41,291 nucleotides of DNA from contig WFUT01000011.1 in assembly GCA_015484845.1 (NCBI GenBank), positions 1 through 41,291 of the forward strand. Reading direction: 5' to 3'. Position numbers and translations under genes: made by a program. Every line of letters begins with the position of its first letter. Within the stretch, counting starts at the first letter, position 1. The notes below the pieces were generated by a model. That model saw nothing but the letters and a program-made list of their open reading frames with translations. It searched no databases and was not told where the DNA came from. This stretch comes from Desulfobulbaceae bacterium (lineage in GTDB: Bacteria > Desulfobacterota > Desulfobulbia > Desulfobulbales > Desulfobulbaceae). Positions 23,805 to 32,484 of this stretch are shown here, piece by piece.

Positions 23805-25361
23805 ATGATACCAATTATCAAGAAGAGGGCCAGTGGCGTTCTCCTGCCGCTCTTCTCGCTCCCCAGCCCCTGGGGAATCGGCGACCTCGGTCCCGGGGCG
23901 ACCGCGTTCATCGACTTCCTTGCCGCCGCGGGCCAGTCCTACTGGCAGATCCTGCCTCTCTGTCCAACCGCGCCGATCTTTGGCAACTCGCCTTACATGA
24001 GCTCCTCTGCCATGGCCGGCAACCCCCTGTTCATCAGCCCGGACCTGCTGGTCCGCCAGGGCCTGCTCCGCGAAGAGGACCTGGCCGATACCGGATTTTC
24101 CGAATACGTGGTGGACTATGACCGGGTCACTCCCTGGAAGGGCCGCCTGCTGGCCCTTGCCTGGCAGCGGTTTAGCGCCACACGAAAAAACCGGCAAAGA
24201 CTTGCCGCCTTTGTCGACTCCCGGCCCTGGGTCAGGGAACACGCCCTCTTCCTGGCCCTGAAGAAAAAACTGGGTAACCGTGGCTGGTTTCACTGGCCGC
24301 GGGAACTCCGGCAACGGGAAGACCCGGCCATGCGCCGCGCCGCAGCCGAGCTTGCCGATGACGTGGAATTCGGCTGTTTTGCCCAGTTTCTCTTCAGCCG
24401 GCAGTGGCAGCAGCTCCATGATCATGCCCGCAGCAGGGGTATCCGTCTCATCGGCGACCTGCCCATCTACGTGGCCATGGACAGCGTCGATGTCTGGGCC
24501 AACCAGGAGATCTTCCAGCTCTCGGCGTCCGGGCGTCCCACGGCGGTGGCCGGCGTGCCGCCCGACTACTTCAGCAGGACCGGTCAGCGCTGGGGCAACC
24601 CCCTCTACCGCTGGAACAGCCGGAACAAGGAGATCCGGCAGCGCCTCCTTACCTGGTGGGAACAACGCCTGCAGTCCATCTTCAGCCAGGTCGACCTGAT
24701 CCGCATCGATCACTTTCGCGGCTTTGAATCCTACTGGGCCATACCAGCCCGGGAAAAGACCGCAATCAGGGGCAGGTGGGTACGCGGTCCCGGCAAGACC
24801 TTTTTCAGGGCAATGGAGCAGCGATTGGGCCGATTGCCGGTCATTGCCGAGGATCTCGGCATTATCACGGACAAGGTGCGCCGGCTGCGCGACGACCTTG
24901 GCTACCCGGGGATGAAGATCCTCCTGTTCGCCTTTGACGGCAACCCGGAGAACAGCTACCTGCCCCATAACGTGGAAAAGAACAGCATCATCTATACCGG
25001 CACCCACGACAACGACACCGCGGTGGGCTGGTACCTGAGCCCGGATGTCGCGCCGCAGGCCAAACGCCTTGCCAAGCGGTATGCCAACAGGTTCGACGAC
25101 CAGGCATCCACCTTCCACCTTGACATGATCTACCTGGCCCACAGTTCACCCTCCGTGCTCTCCGTCCTCCCCCTGCAGGATGTACTCGGTTTTGGCAACG
25201 ATTGCCGTATCAACACTCCCGGCACCACCAGGGGCAACTGGCGATGGCGATGTGCACCACGCTTCCTGACCGACGAGGTGGCAGCCGGTCTCAGGGAGAG
25301 CACAGGGACTTTCGGCAGGCTTGCGCCGGAGCCTGCGAAAGATACGGAGCATCGTCCATGA
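23805..25361 (+). CDS. malQ: 4-alpha-glucanotransferase (amylomaltase, GH77)
   Basis: A 518-residue cytosolic disproportionating enzyme that transfers maltooligosaccharide segments in glycogen or starch metabolism. GH77 features are complete: RASGVLLPLFSLPSPWGIGDLGPGA at the start, SSSAMAGNPLFIS, and IGDLPIYVAMDSVDVWANQEIFQL. The catalytic nucleophile lies in LIRIDHFRGFESYW, the acid/base in VIAEDLGIIT, and the third carboxylate in YTGTHDNDT. The ribosome site is weak. The gene ends in an ATGA overlap with the next gene. It stands alone, without other glycogen genes in the window. Confidence 0.96.
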   Translation: MIPIIKKRASGVLLPLFSLPSPWGIGDLGPGATAFIDFLAAAGQSYWQILPLCPTAPIFGNSPYMSSSAMAGNPLFISPDLLVRQGLLREEDLADTGFSEYVVDYDRVTPWKGRLLALAWQRFSATRKNRQRLAAFVDSRPWVREHALFLALKKKLGNRGWFHWPRELRQREDPAMRRAAAELADDVEFGCFAQFLFSRQWQQLHDHARSRGIRLIGDLPIYVAMDSVDVWANQEIFQLSASGRPTAVAGVPPDYFSRTGQRWGNPLYRWNSRNKEIRQRLLTWWEQRLQSIFSQVDLIRIDHFRGFESYWAIPAREKTAIRGRWVRGPGKTFFRAMEQRLGRLPVIAEDLGIITDKVRRLRDDLGYPGMKILLFAFDGNPENSYLPHNVEKNSIIYTGTHDNDTAVGWYLSPDVAPQAKRLAKRYANRFDDQASTFHLDMIYLAHSSPSVLSVLPLQDVLGFGNDCRINTPGTTRGNWRWRCAPRFLTDEVAAGLRESTGTFGRLAPEPAKDTEHRP

Positions 25362-25933
25362 AGATCCTTCTCCTTCTCGGCAGTCCCCGCAGAAAGGGAA
25401 ACACCGCCCTGCTCACGGAGGCGGTGATCGAGGGCATCCATCAGGAAAACAGCCACCACGAGACCGAACTGATCCACCTGCCCCGGCTTGATATCCATCC
25501 CTGCATCGGCTGTGGTACCTGCGAAAAAGAGGGCAACTGTATCTTTGCCGACGACATGCAGGCCCTGTATGAAAAGATCGACAGGGCCCGCCGCATCGTC
25601 ATCGCCTCACCCATCTACTTCTACTCGGTCACGGCCCAGGCAAAGCTCTTCATCGACCGCTGCCAGGCCCTGTGGAGCAGAAAGTACATCCTCAGGCAGA
25701 GGCACCCGGATCACGCCCGGCGTCGCGGCTACCTGGTCAGCGTCGCGGCCACCAGGGGCGAGCGGCTCTTCGAGGGCGCCATCCTCACCAGCCGTTACGC
25801 CCTGGACGCCATGGACTGCAGCTATGCCGGTGAACTCACCGTCCCCGGCGCTGACAGCAAGGGTGTGGTGGGCAAACGACCCGAGATCCTTGCCAGGGCC
25901 CGGCAGTTCGGCCGCACCGTGGCCTCCCCCTGA
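25358..25933 (+). CDS. Flavodoxin-fold NAD(P)H-dependent oxidoreductase
   Basis: A 191-residue flavoprotein of the NADPH-dependent FMN reductase/iron-sulfur flavoprotein group. The N-terminal phosphate-binding loop is LLGSPRRKGNTALL. A compact cysteine motif CIGCGTCEKEGNC (C-x2-C-x2-C-x5-C) lies near residues 50-60. The second flavin loop, ASPIYFYSVTAQAKLFIDR, follows. The cysteine spacing matches the iron-sulfur flavoprotein type, which may bind a 4Fe-4S cluster; whether it does so here is inference. It is translationally coupled to malQ. Confidence 0.88.
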   Translation: MKILLLLGSPRRKGNTALLTEAVIEGIHQENSHHETELIHLPRLDIHPCIGCGTCEKEGNCIFADDMQALYEKIDRARRIVIASPIYFYSVTAQAKLFIDRCQALWSRKYILRQRHPDHARRRGYLVSVAATRGERLFEGAILTSRYALDAMDCSYAGELTVPGADSKGVVGKRPEILARARQFGRTVASP

Positions 25934-25971
25934 TTTTTTCGGCAACCACCCTGCCATGCCGACAAATGGAA

Positions 25972-26000
25972 GCCCGCAACGGCGCGGCGGCTTTTTTTCG
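25972..26000 (+). terminator. Probable terminator after the malQ operon
   Basis: An imperfect GC-rich stem from AGCCCGC to GCGGCGGCT is followed by seven T's, 40 bases after the oxidoreductase stop. Confidence 0.5.
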
Positions 26001-26021
26001 TTCCCCCCTGTCGAAAGCGGC

Positions 26022-26050
26022 TTGACAAAGACGACCATTTATTTTACAAA
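26022..26050 (+). promoter_or_regulatory. Promoter of tRNA-Glu
   Basis: Perfect TTGACA at 26022-26027, a 17-base spacer and TACAAA at 26045-26050, 14 bases before the tRNA. Confidence 0.75.
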
Positions 26051-26064
26051 AGCCTGCACCACAA

Positions 26065-26140
26065 GGCCCCATCGTCTAGCGGTCTAGGACGTCGGCCTCT
26101 CACGCCGAAAACAGGGGTTCGATTCCCCTTGGGGTCACCA
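26065..26140 (+). tRNA. tRNA-Glu (anticodon CTC)
   Basis: A complete 76-base cloverleaf. The acceptor arms GGCCCCA and TGGGGTC pair with one G-T wobble, and the anticodon stem TCGGC/GCCGA holds loop CTCTCAC with anticodon CTC at 26099-26101. The T arm is CAGGGG-TTCGATT-CCCCTT and the 3' CCA is encoded. The body resembles bacterial tRNA-Glu. It has its own promoter and terminator. Confidence 0.97.
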
Positions 26141-26147
26141 GAACGAA

Positions 26148-26188
26148 GAAAGGGACTTGGCTCATATGGCCAAGTCCCTTTTTTTTAT
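26148..26188 (+). terminator. Intrinsic terminator of tRNA-Glu
   Basis: AAAGGGACTTGGC and GCCAAGTCCCTTT form a perfect 13-base stem with a seven-base loop, continuing into a T-run. Confidence 0.95.
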
Positions 26189-26291
26189 GGACTGCCGGGA
26201 CCACCCCTTTTGCTGCCGGGCAGGGGTTTCCCGTGCTAACCCGCTGTTGCCGGCGACGTCGGCGTTCACCGGCGAGCCGTCTGGCTGCCGC

Positions 26292-26714
26292 CTACTGTAT
26301 CTCCACCGGATCGTGGCGGTTCAACACCTCCCTGATCTCCGGTTCAATGACCGAACCGGCGATAACCTTGACCTGCCTGTTCTCCTTGTCCGCGAAGATC
26401 TCTTCCGCCGGCAGACCGATATTGATGAGATCATCGGTCACATTTTTCAGCGCCTCGGCCGAGGCAAAGGTGGCGGTGATGACCTTGGCCGTCTCCGGTT
26501 CCTTGAGTTCCCTGGTCTCCGTGCCAGTGGGTTTGTGCCTGTTCACCACCTCCAGGATCTCGGGTTCGACGTCAGGGCCGGAGATGATCTTCATCTGCAG
26601 TTCGACGCGGTTGATAAAGATCTTTTCCGCAGGCAGACCGACATTGACAAGGTCATCCATGGTGTTGTCCAGGGTTTCCGCAGATGCATAGGTCGCTGTA
26701 ATGATCTTTGCCAT
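26292..26714 (-). CDS. Unknown protein made of two copies of one ~62-residue domain
   Basis: A 140-residue soluble protein with an internal duplication. Residues 2-61 (AKIITATYASAETLDNTM...EPEILEVVNRHKP) and 76-135 (AKVITATFASAEALKNVT...EPEIREVLNRHDP) align without gaps. Each unit has a beta-alpha-beta pattern with shared GLPAE and EPEI blocks. It resembles small stress-protein folds of the general-stress 17M kind, but I cannot name the family with confidence. The ATG at 26714 has GGAGGA seven bases upstream; longer in-frame starts add a Gly/Pro-rich tail that does not look coding. It is monocistronic, opposite to and downstream of tRNA-Glu. Confidence 0.75.
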   Translation of the reverse strand: MAKIITATYASAETLDNTMDDLVNVGLPAEKIFINRVELQMKIISGPDVEPEILEVVNRHKPTGTETRELKEPETAKVITATFASAEALKNVTDDLINIGLPAEEIFADKENRQVKVIAGSVIEPEIREVLNRHDPVEIQ

Positions 26715-27481
26715 CGACTTTCCTCCATGGTGGTTATTGCTTTGTTCTGCTGCCGGGGCGGCACCACCCCCTGCCGGACCATCCATGGAACCCATGGCCG
26801 GCCGGGCAAAAGGGCCCACTCTGCCGCCAGGGAACATGCCGGCCGGGATGCGGGAGACACGCACTCGCCCACCCGGGTTCCGCCAGGACGGGGCACCCTG
26901 GAAAGAATATAAGTACGGAAGCGGATCTGTGCGATGTTTTTTCCTGTTCCACCCAAATCCTGCCATTGCCGATCTTGCCGGTGATGCGAGCTACCACGGG
27001 GCACAGACACGTAAAAACACCTCACCTCCTTGATAACAACGCAGATCCGGTGAAATTGCCCATCCAGAAGGACAAAAAAAATCCTTTCACACGGCCGGTG
27101 AGTCAAAAAAAACGAACACGTTCGTATAATCCACTGATACGGCAAGAGAAAATTTTTTCATTTTCGAAGTGCAGGATTCAGGTTGGAGGAACCATTCCCA
27201 GGCTGGAAAGCATGGCGGCTGCAGACGGAAAATCATTACGACCGCCACCGGATCGATGCTCAGAGATGCAACAGGAGCGGCAGGAAGGAATGCACAGGAG
27301 CGCGGTCGCGCCCGTGATAACAGAGGCCAAAAGGGCTCAGCCGCCGGCAGCTTGCCGGGGCGGATGAGAGGCAGTCCGAGCCGGCCGCAGCGAAAGAAGG
27401 CCCTGCCGCCGGCAACATGGCGGTGCCGGCAGATACCAGCGATGGTGGGGCCAGCCTCGGGGATTGCCGGCCAGCGGCCTG
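26715..27481. other. 767-base non-coding stretch
   Basis: No frame here has a ribosome site together with a recognisable domain. It holds a degenerate copy of the MITE (27054-27182). The rest shows no further structure I can support. Confidence 0.6.
27054..27182 (+). mobile_element. Degenerate MITE copy 2
   Basis: About 129 bases align with the reverse complement of the element at 10051-10205. Shared blocks include AATTGCC, GGTGAGTC, CGTTCGTATAATCC, CTGATACGGCAA, GAAAATTTTTT and CATTTTCGAAGTGCAGGATT. The right end TGCAGGATTCAGG has one mismatch to the intact end. The left terminal repeat is eroded, and no target duplication could be found. Confidence 0.75.
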
Positions 27482-27817
27482 TCACAGTGGTTCGTGCACC
27501 TTTTTCAAATACAAAGGCACCAGGGAAAACCACTCCAGGAAGTGGGAAAAGGCAAGGGCAAAACCGTCTTCCTCGAGCCGGACGACGGTTCCCTGCAGGG
27601 GCTCTATCTCCAGGTCGCTGTAGAGACCCCGAAAGACGATTTTTGCCGTACACGCCCCTGTCTGCCCGGGTTTTTCGCGGGCCAGCATGTACAGCCCGGC
27701 CATGCTGAGATCCCGTACCGGCCCCACGTACCTTGCTCCTCCCACATCCACATGACACTCCACCCCTGCCCCCAGCGGCAGGCGGATGTTCCTTCGCCGT
27801 TCACTTTCCCTGTCCAT
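27482..27817 (-). CDS. PilZ-domain protein
   Basis: A 111-residue single-domain protein of the PilZ type, a c-di-GMP receptor fold. The two signature pieces are an arginine cluster near the N-terminus (RRRNIRLPL, the RxxxR part) and VRDLSMAGLYM (D-x-S-x2-G), spaced as expected. The ATG at 27817 has AGGAGG immediately upstream. It is isolated: the nearest genes are the duplicated-domain protein and the universal stress protein, both likely adaptive responses. The target process (motility, exopolysaccharide or other) cannot be deduced. Confidence 0.82.
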   Translation of the reverse strand: MDRESERRRNIRLPLGAGVECHVDVGGARYVGPVRDLSMAGLYMLAREKPGQTGACTAKIVFRGLYSDLEIEPLQGTVVRLEEDGFALAFSHFLEWFSLVPLYLKKVHEPL

Positions 27818-28503
27818 GGTCCTCCTGTGATGCTGCCGGCTGCCTGCCCGCTGACGGGCTGTTGATCGGAAAAACAGCGGCCTGGTAACGGAGACCAGTG
27901 GCAGGGGGGCGGTCTTGCCCGCAGAGGAGATATCCCCGGCCCTGTCTCTCAACCTGCTGTTTTCACCAGTTGTTACATTCCTGGAAGCGGGAAAAATTAT
28001 CCGGAAAACCCATTGCGATGATGCACCGCGACAAGCATGCTGGCAGTGCCCTGCGGCGCCATGCAACGCAATGTGGCAACACATTGTGCATGCCCGCGCA
28101 GGCGGGCATGATGACGCGGACAAACAGGCCTGTACAAGGCCCCTGTTCTCATCATGACAGTTCACCAGGCCGGCCGGAAGCAGGCCCTTTGACAGCGGAC
28201 CCGAAGGCGAACGGCCTCGTTCCGCCAGGTGCTTTCATCCGGAAATATCCGGCCCGGCCATGCTGTTTTCTTCATAATATGGTAAGTATATGGATCATTG
28301 CAACAGATAAATGCCATGTCCTGCGGATATAACAAAAGTGGCCAGGTGCGTGAAACCGGGGCAGTCACCTGTCTCTCTCCCCTGTCTCCCCTGTCTACAG
28401 CATCCGTGCCCTGGTTCGGCGGGCAACACGCCAGGGCGGGACTTCGCGGGAAACCTTCATGTGGGGCATCGACCGCTGAACACCCGTGCACCAGGAGGAA
28501 ATG
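27818..28503. other. 686-base intergenic region between PilZ and usp genes
   Basis: No supported gene. It includes a REP-like hairpin (28089-28110) and a CATAAT -10-like hexamer at about 28274-28279 without a good -35 partner. Confidence 0.55.
28089..28110. repeat. REP-like palindrome, CATGCCCGC type
   Basis: CATGCCCGC and GCGGGCATG form a perfect 9-base stem with a GCAG loop. A shorter relative is at 40130-40146. Confidence 0.7.
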
Positions 28504-29433
28504 ATGACGAACAGACAGATTATTGCGGCCATCGACGGCTCCATCTACAGTTCCAATGCCCTGGATTACCTGATCAGGCTGTTCGGCGGCCAGTCCGACA
28601 TCGCCATCCACCTGCTTTCCGTCGTCTCCTCGGCCGGCAGTGACCGGAACTGGATGCTGGACGTGGACCCCCTGCGCGGCCAGAGTTCAGCCATGAAACG
28701 GCGTGTACGCATGGCGGAGAAGTATCTCCACGATGCCAGGGCTCGGCTGCTGCGCAACGGTTTTGCCGAGGAGCAGATCACCATCCGGGTCGACGTGAGC
28801 ACGGCCAGCGTGGCCACCGCAATCCACCACGACGCCAACAGGGGAAAGTATGACAGTCTCCTGATCGGCCGCAGGGGGATGGGCAAGGTGGGGGAGATGT
28901 TCTTCGGCAGCGTATCGGCCTACCTGGTCAAGCAGTGTCACGAGGTACCGCTCTGGGTCATTGACGGAGAGGTAAGCTCCAGCCGCTTTCTGCTTGCCGT
29001 CAACTCCACGCCCGAATCCCTGCTGGCCGCGGACCATCTCGGCTACATGATGCAGGGCAGCAGTGACGTCGAGATATGCCTCTATCATTCCATCCCGATC
29101 TTCGGCGGCAGGACGGCGACCAGGGAAGAAGACTTCATCAGGCAGTGGGGCAGAGAGTGGTGCGAGGAGAACCTGGACATCGAGAACTACCTCTTCCACG
29201 CCCACGCCCGGATCCTGATGGACAACGGCATTGAACGTCGCCGTATCTCGCAGCTGCCCATGCGCAGGGATCTCGACGCCAGCCGTGACCTGCTGCGCCA
29301 GGCCAGGAAGCACGACTGCGGCACCATTGTCATCGGCAGGCGGGGCCGGGACATCGCCAAGGGTTTCCTGGGTGGCGTCTCCGACCGCACCATGCAGCAG
29401 GCGCAGAACATGGCCATCTGGCTGGTGGGGTGA
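28504..29433 (+). CDS. Universal stress protein, tandem UspA domains
   Basis: A 309-residue cytosolic protein with two UspA folds. The first (residues 1-155) ends with the nucleotide-binding loop GRRGMGKVGEMFFGSVS. The second (about 160-309) ends with IGRRGRDIAKGFLGGVSD, where the G-x2-G spacing is altered. The first domain therefore looks ATP-binding and the second less certainly so. Of tandem ATGs at 28501 and 28504, the second has better spacing (5 bases) from AGGAGG. It is convergent with the M16 peptidase, with nine bases between the stops. Confidence 0.88.
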   Translation: MTNRQIIAAIDGSIYSSNALDYLIRLFGGQSDIAIHLLSVVSSAGSDRNWMLDVDPLRGQSSAMKRRVRMAEKYLHDARARLLRNGFAEEQITIRVDVSTASVATAIHHDANRGKYDSLLIGRRGMGKVGEMFFGSVSAYLVKQCHEVPLWVIDGEVSSSRFLLAVNSTPESLLAADHLGYMMQGSSDVEICLYHSIPIFGGRTATREEDFIRQWGREWCEENLDIENYLFHAHARILMDNGIERRRISQLPMRRDLDASRDLLRQARKHDCGTIVIGRRGRDIAKGFLGGVSDRTMQQAQNMAIWLVG

Positions 29434-29442
29434 ACGAGGCCG

Positions 29443-32310
29443 TTATTTCCGCGCCGGCCGGATGACGATCCTGGCCGCGCGCCCGGCCCGCAGGTACCGG
29501 GCTGCAAGGTGACTGATCTCCGGGGCGGTGATGGAGGCGAAGTCGCGCCTGATGGACAGCGGCCACTGCAGCTGGACAGGATGGCGACTGGACAGGGCAA
29601 GCACGGAATCCCGCCAGTAGCGGTTCTCGCGCATCATGTCCCGTATCGAGGTCAGGGTCGGCTTCAGGGCCCGTTCGAGTTCTTCCTTCCCCACGCCTGC
29701 CCCGGCCAGACGGGCACCGGCCTTCCTGATCCTGGCGGCCAGCTGTTCCGCCTGGTCCGGTGCCACGGTCAGCATGGCACGCAGGACACCGTATCCCGGA
29801 TCGACGCGGCTTGAACGGTTATAGACCACCGGCGAATAGGTGGCCCCCAGTTCCTCGCGAATCTCGCGCCGCAGCCGGTCCTCAAACACCGAGGCCAGGA
29901 CGTTGAGCCGCCGGGTCCGCGAGATATCCCAGAAATCGGCCGTGGGCCAGGCGACCACGATCAGGGCCTTGTCAATGGCGGTGGGAACCGTGAGATCCAG
30001 TTCCCTGCCGGCCGGAAAACGGATGACCCTGCCCCGCGCCGAGGCCGTCAGGTCCCGGCCGCCGGACCCGAAATATTTCCGGACCAGGGCAAGCACCCTG
30101 TCCGGCGTCACGTCACCCACCACGGTGATCTCCAGCTTCTGCCGTGCAAAGGCGGGCCGGAGCCAGCCCCTGACATCGTCCAGGCCAAGGCGACGGAACT
30201 CCTGCCAGGGCACCATGCCGTACCGGCTGTCGCCACCGGCCAGGAACCGCTCGCCCTTGAGCTGCAGCATACCCTCGACAGAGCTCTGCATGCGTGAATA
30301 CAGCTGGGAGTACCGCTCCATGGCCAGGCGGTAGGCCTCGGGCCGAAAGGCGGGATCGGCAAGATGGGTATAGAGCAGTTGCAGCAGGAGATCCAGCTCC
30401 GTGTTCAGCCCCTTGCCATTGAAGAAAAAGCTCTCCTCGCCCACCCGGAAGTTCAGCTGGACGCTGGTGCCGGCCAGGGCCCGGTCGAGCTGCTCCCTGG
30501 TCAGGGCGCCCACCCCGCTCTCGGCCACAACGCTCTCGGCAAGACGGGCCAGGCCCGGCTTCGGTTCTGTCAGCAGGCCGGACCCGAAATGGACAGCGAC
30601 CAGGACCTCGTTCTTCCTGAAGTCCGTCTGCTTGACATTGAGGACAAGGCCGTTTTCCAGGGTATAGATGTCGGCGCCGATCCCGGCCGGCCGGACATGC
30701 CTTTTCACCGCCGCCTCCTTCTCCGGTACCGGCAGGTAGGGAAAGCGGGGCCTGCTTTCCGTGACCCAGGGTGCGACAGGGGCGGCCGCCGCCCTGGCAA
30801 AGACCTTGCGGATCACCTGCTCGGGCCGCTGCTGTCCGTGGTCGATCCTGGCCGTGCCGGCGACCATGACCAGGCGCCGCTTGTGTCCCCAGAGCTCCCG
30901 CAGGGCGCCGTTGACATCATCCAGGCTCATCCGGGAAAGCATCCGCCCGAAGATTTCCAGTTCCTGCCGCGGCGAAAGCGGGACCTCGCCGCTGTTGAGC
31001 TTCCTGATCAGCATGGAGGCGATCTTCCGGGAATCCCGGCTGTCCGCCGTGCGGACCTCCTTCTCCAGATCGGCCATGATCTCCTTTCTGACCCGAGCCA
31101 GCTCGTCGGCGGTAAAGCCGAACTTCAGGGCCTGGCGCAGGGTGGTCTCCAGCAGGGTCAGGGCCTCCTGCCAGCGGTCGCGGTCCACCCTCCCCCCCAG
31201 GGAGATGTAGCCAAGCCGGCGGGCAAAGACCCCGGTATAGACCCGCACCCTGGTCAGGGGGCTGTTCTTCTCGGTGACCAGGCGGGAGAGCCGGTTGTCA
31301 AGGATGGATGCGGCCACGTAGCGCTCCAGCTGTTTCCCTTCCCAGGCCCTGGTATCGATCCGGGGTTTCACGTTCCAGACCGTCTCCACGGAGACCTCGG
31401 TATAGCCCAGGTCCGGTTCATGCTGGTAGAGGACATCGGTTCCCTTTTCGGCCACCCGGCCAAAGGGAGGGCAGACCGGCTGCACCGGCGCTGGCCGCAG
31501 GCCGGCGAAGTGACGCGCCAGCACCCTGCGTGCCGTGAGCGGGTCCACGTCGCCGACCACGACCACGATCATGTTGTCCGGCCGGTACCAGGCATCATAG
31601 TAGGCCCGCAGGCGGGCGCTGTCAGCGGCGAGCAGGCTCTTCTCCGTGCCGATGGGATCACGCAGGGCCACCCGGGTACCGGCAAACTCGAACCGGAAGC
31701 GCTTCTTGGCCACCCGGCTGGCCGCGGAATCCCTGGCCCGCTTTTCGGACAGGATCACGCCCCGTTCCTTGTCCACCTCCCTTTCCAGGAGCAGGGCGCC
31801 GCGGGCATAGTCGGCCAGCACCTGCATCCCCTTGTCCAGCTCTCCCTCGCTGCTGCCCGGCAGCAGGAGATTGTAGACGGTCTCGTTGTAGCCGGTATGG
31901 GCATTGCTGTCCGCGCCGAACGCCATGCCCAGGGACTGGAAATACTTGACCAGGGTCCCGGGCGGATAGTGGGTGGTGCCGTTGAAGACCATGTGCTCCA
32001 TGTAGTGGGCCAGGCCACGCTGCTCATCGGTCTCGTACAGGGAGCCTGCCTGCACGTCCAGGTAGAGGGCTACCCGGCCCCGGGGCTGGTGGTTGACCAT
32101 GACCAGGTAGCGCAGGCCATTGTCCAGGGTACCGTAGACCAGGGCCGGGTCGGGCTTGAGGTCGGACTGGTCCCAGGGCCAGCCGCCGTGGATGCAGGGC
32201 GGTTTCGATCCCGTGGCCGCGGCCCGGCCCGGCGCCAGGAAGAGGGTGAAGAAGAGGAAAAGCGACAGGAATCCGGCAAGGGGACGGGCGGAAAAGCTGG
32301 CAAGTTGCAT
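29443..32310 (-). CDS. M16 family zinc peptidase, two-domain, exported
   Basis: A 955-residue insulinase/pitrilysin-type protease. A signal peptide (about residues 1-32) predicts an envelope location. The inverted zinc motif HYMEH gives H102, E105 and H106, and the further glutamate ligand of the family lies in the REVDKERGVILSEKRAR region. The second, inactive M16 half starts near residue 545 (YTLENGLVLNVKQTDFRKNEV), and the RxxxY-type end block (EELGATYSPVVY) is present. The ATG at 32310 has AGGA seven bases upstream. Such periplasmic M16 proteins degrade peptides and small proteins; the specific substrate is unknown. Confidence 0.94.
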   Translation of the reverse strand: MQLASFSARPLAGFLSLFLFFTLFLAPGRAAATGSKPPCIHGGWPWDQSDLKPDPALVYGTLDNGLRYLVMVNHQPRGRVALYLDVQAGSLYETDEQRGLAHYMEHMVFNGTTHYPPGTLVKYFQSLGMAFGADSNAHTGYNETVYNLLLPGSSEGELDKGMQVLADYARGALLLEREVDKERGVILSEKRARDSAASRVAKKRFRFEFAGTRVALRDPIGTEKSLLAADSARLRAYYDAWYRPDNMIVVVVGDVDPLTARRVLARHFAGLRPAPVQPVCPPFGRVAEKGTDVLYQHEPDLGYTEVSVETVWNVKPRIDTRAWEGKQLERYVAASILDNRLSRLVTEKNSPLTRVRVYTGVFARRLGYISLGGRVDRDRWQEALTLLETTLRQALKFGFTADELARVRKEIMADLEKEVRTADSRDSRKIASMLIRKLNSGEVPLSPRQELEIFGRMLSRMSLDDVNGALRELWGHKRRLVMVAGTARIDHGQQRPEQVIRKVFARAAAAPVAPWVTESRPRFPYLPVPEKEAAVKRHVRPAGIGADIYTLENGLVLNVKQTDFRKNEVLVAVHFGSGLLTEPKPGLARLAESVVAESGVGALTREQLDRALAGTSVQLNFRVGEESFFFNGKGLNTELDLLLQLLYTHLADPAFRPEAYRLAMERYSQLYSRMQSSVEGMLQLKGERFLAGGDSRYGMVPWQEFRRLGLDDVRGWLRPAFARQKLEITVVGDVTPDRVLALVRKYFGSGGRDLTASARGRVIRFPAGRELDLTVPTAIDKALIVVAWPTADFWDISRTRRLNVLASVFEDRLRREIREELGATYSPVVYNRSSRVDPGYGVLRAMLTVAPDQAEQLAARIRKAGARLAGAGVGKEELERALKPTLTSIRDMMRENRYWRDSVLALSSRHPVQLQWPLSIRRDFASITAPEISHLAARYLRAGRAARIVIRPARK

Positions 32311-32410
32311 TGTTCAATCCTGGAAACTGGTGTAGAGATGAAACAACAGCATGGCTGGCGGGAGGTTCAGAAATCATCCCGGCAGGCCGACAACAACAGA
32401 GACATGGAGA

Positions 32411-32449
32411 GGCCAGCCCCGTCAGCCCCTCCGCAGGGGGAGGCTGGCC
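32411..32449. other. Nested inverted repeats in a divergent promoter region
   Basis: Outer arms GGCCAGCC (32411-32418) and GGCTGGCC (32442-32449) enclose an inner CCCCT-CCGC-AGGGG hairpin. They lie between the divergent M16 and SDR genes; whether they are regulatory or the end of a leader is not clear. Confidence 0.5.
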
Positions 32450-32484
32450 CGGGGCTTCTGTCCCTGATTATACGGTAGCTACCC

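Noticed and set aside
27087-28165. Longer minus-strand frames extending beyond or overlapping the PilZ gene
   Set aside because: The extensions lack ribosome sites and domains and run through the MITE relic or low-complexity sequence; the PilZ start at 27817 has AGGAGG.
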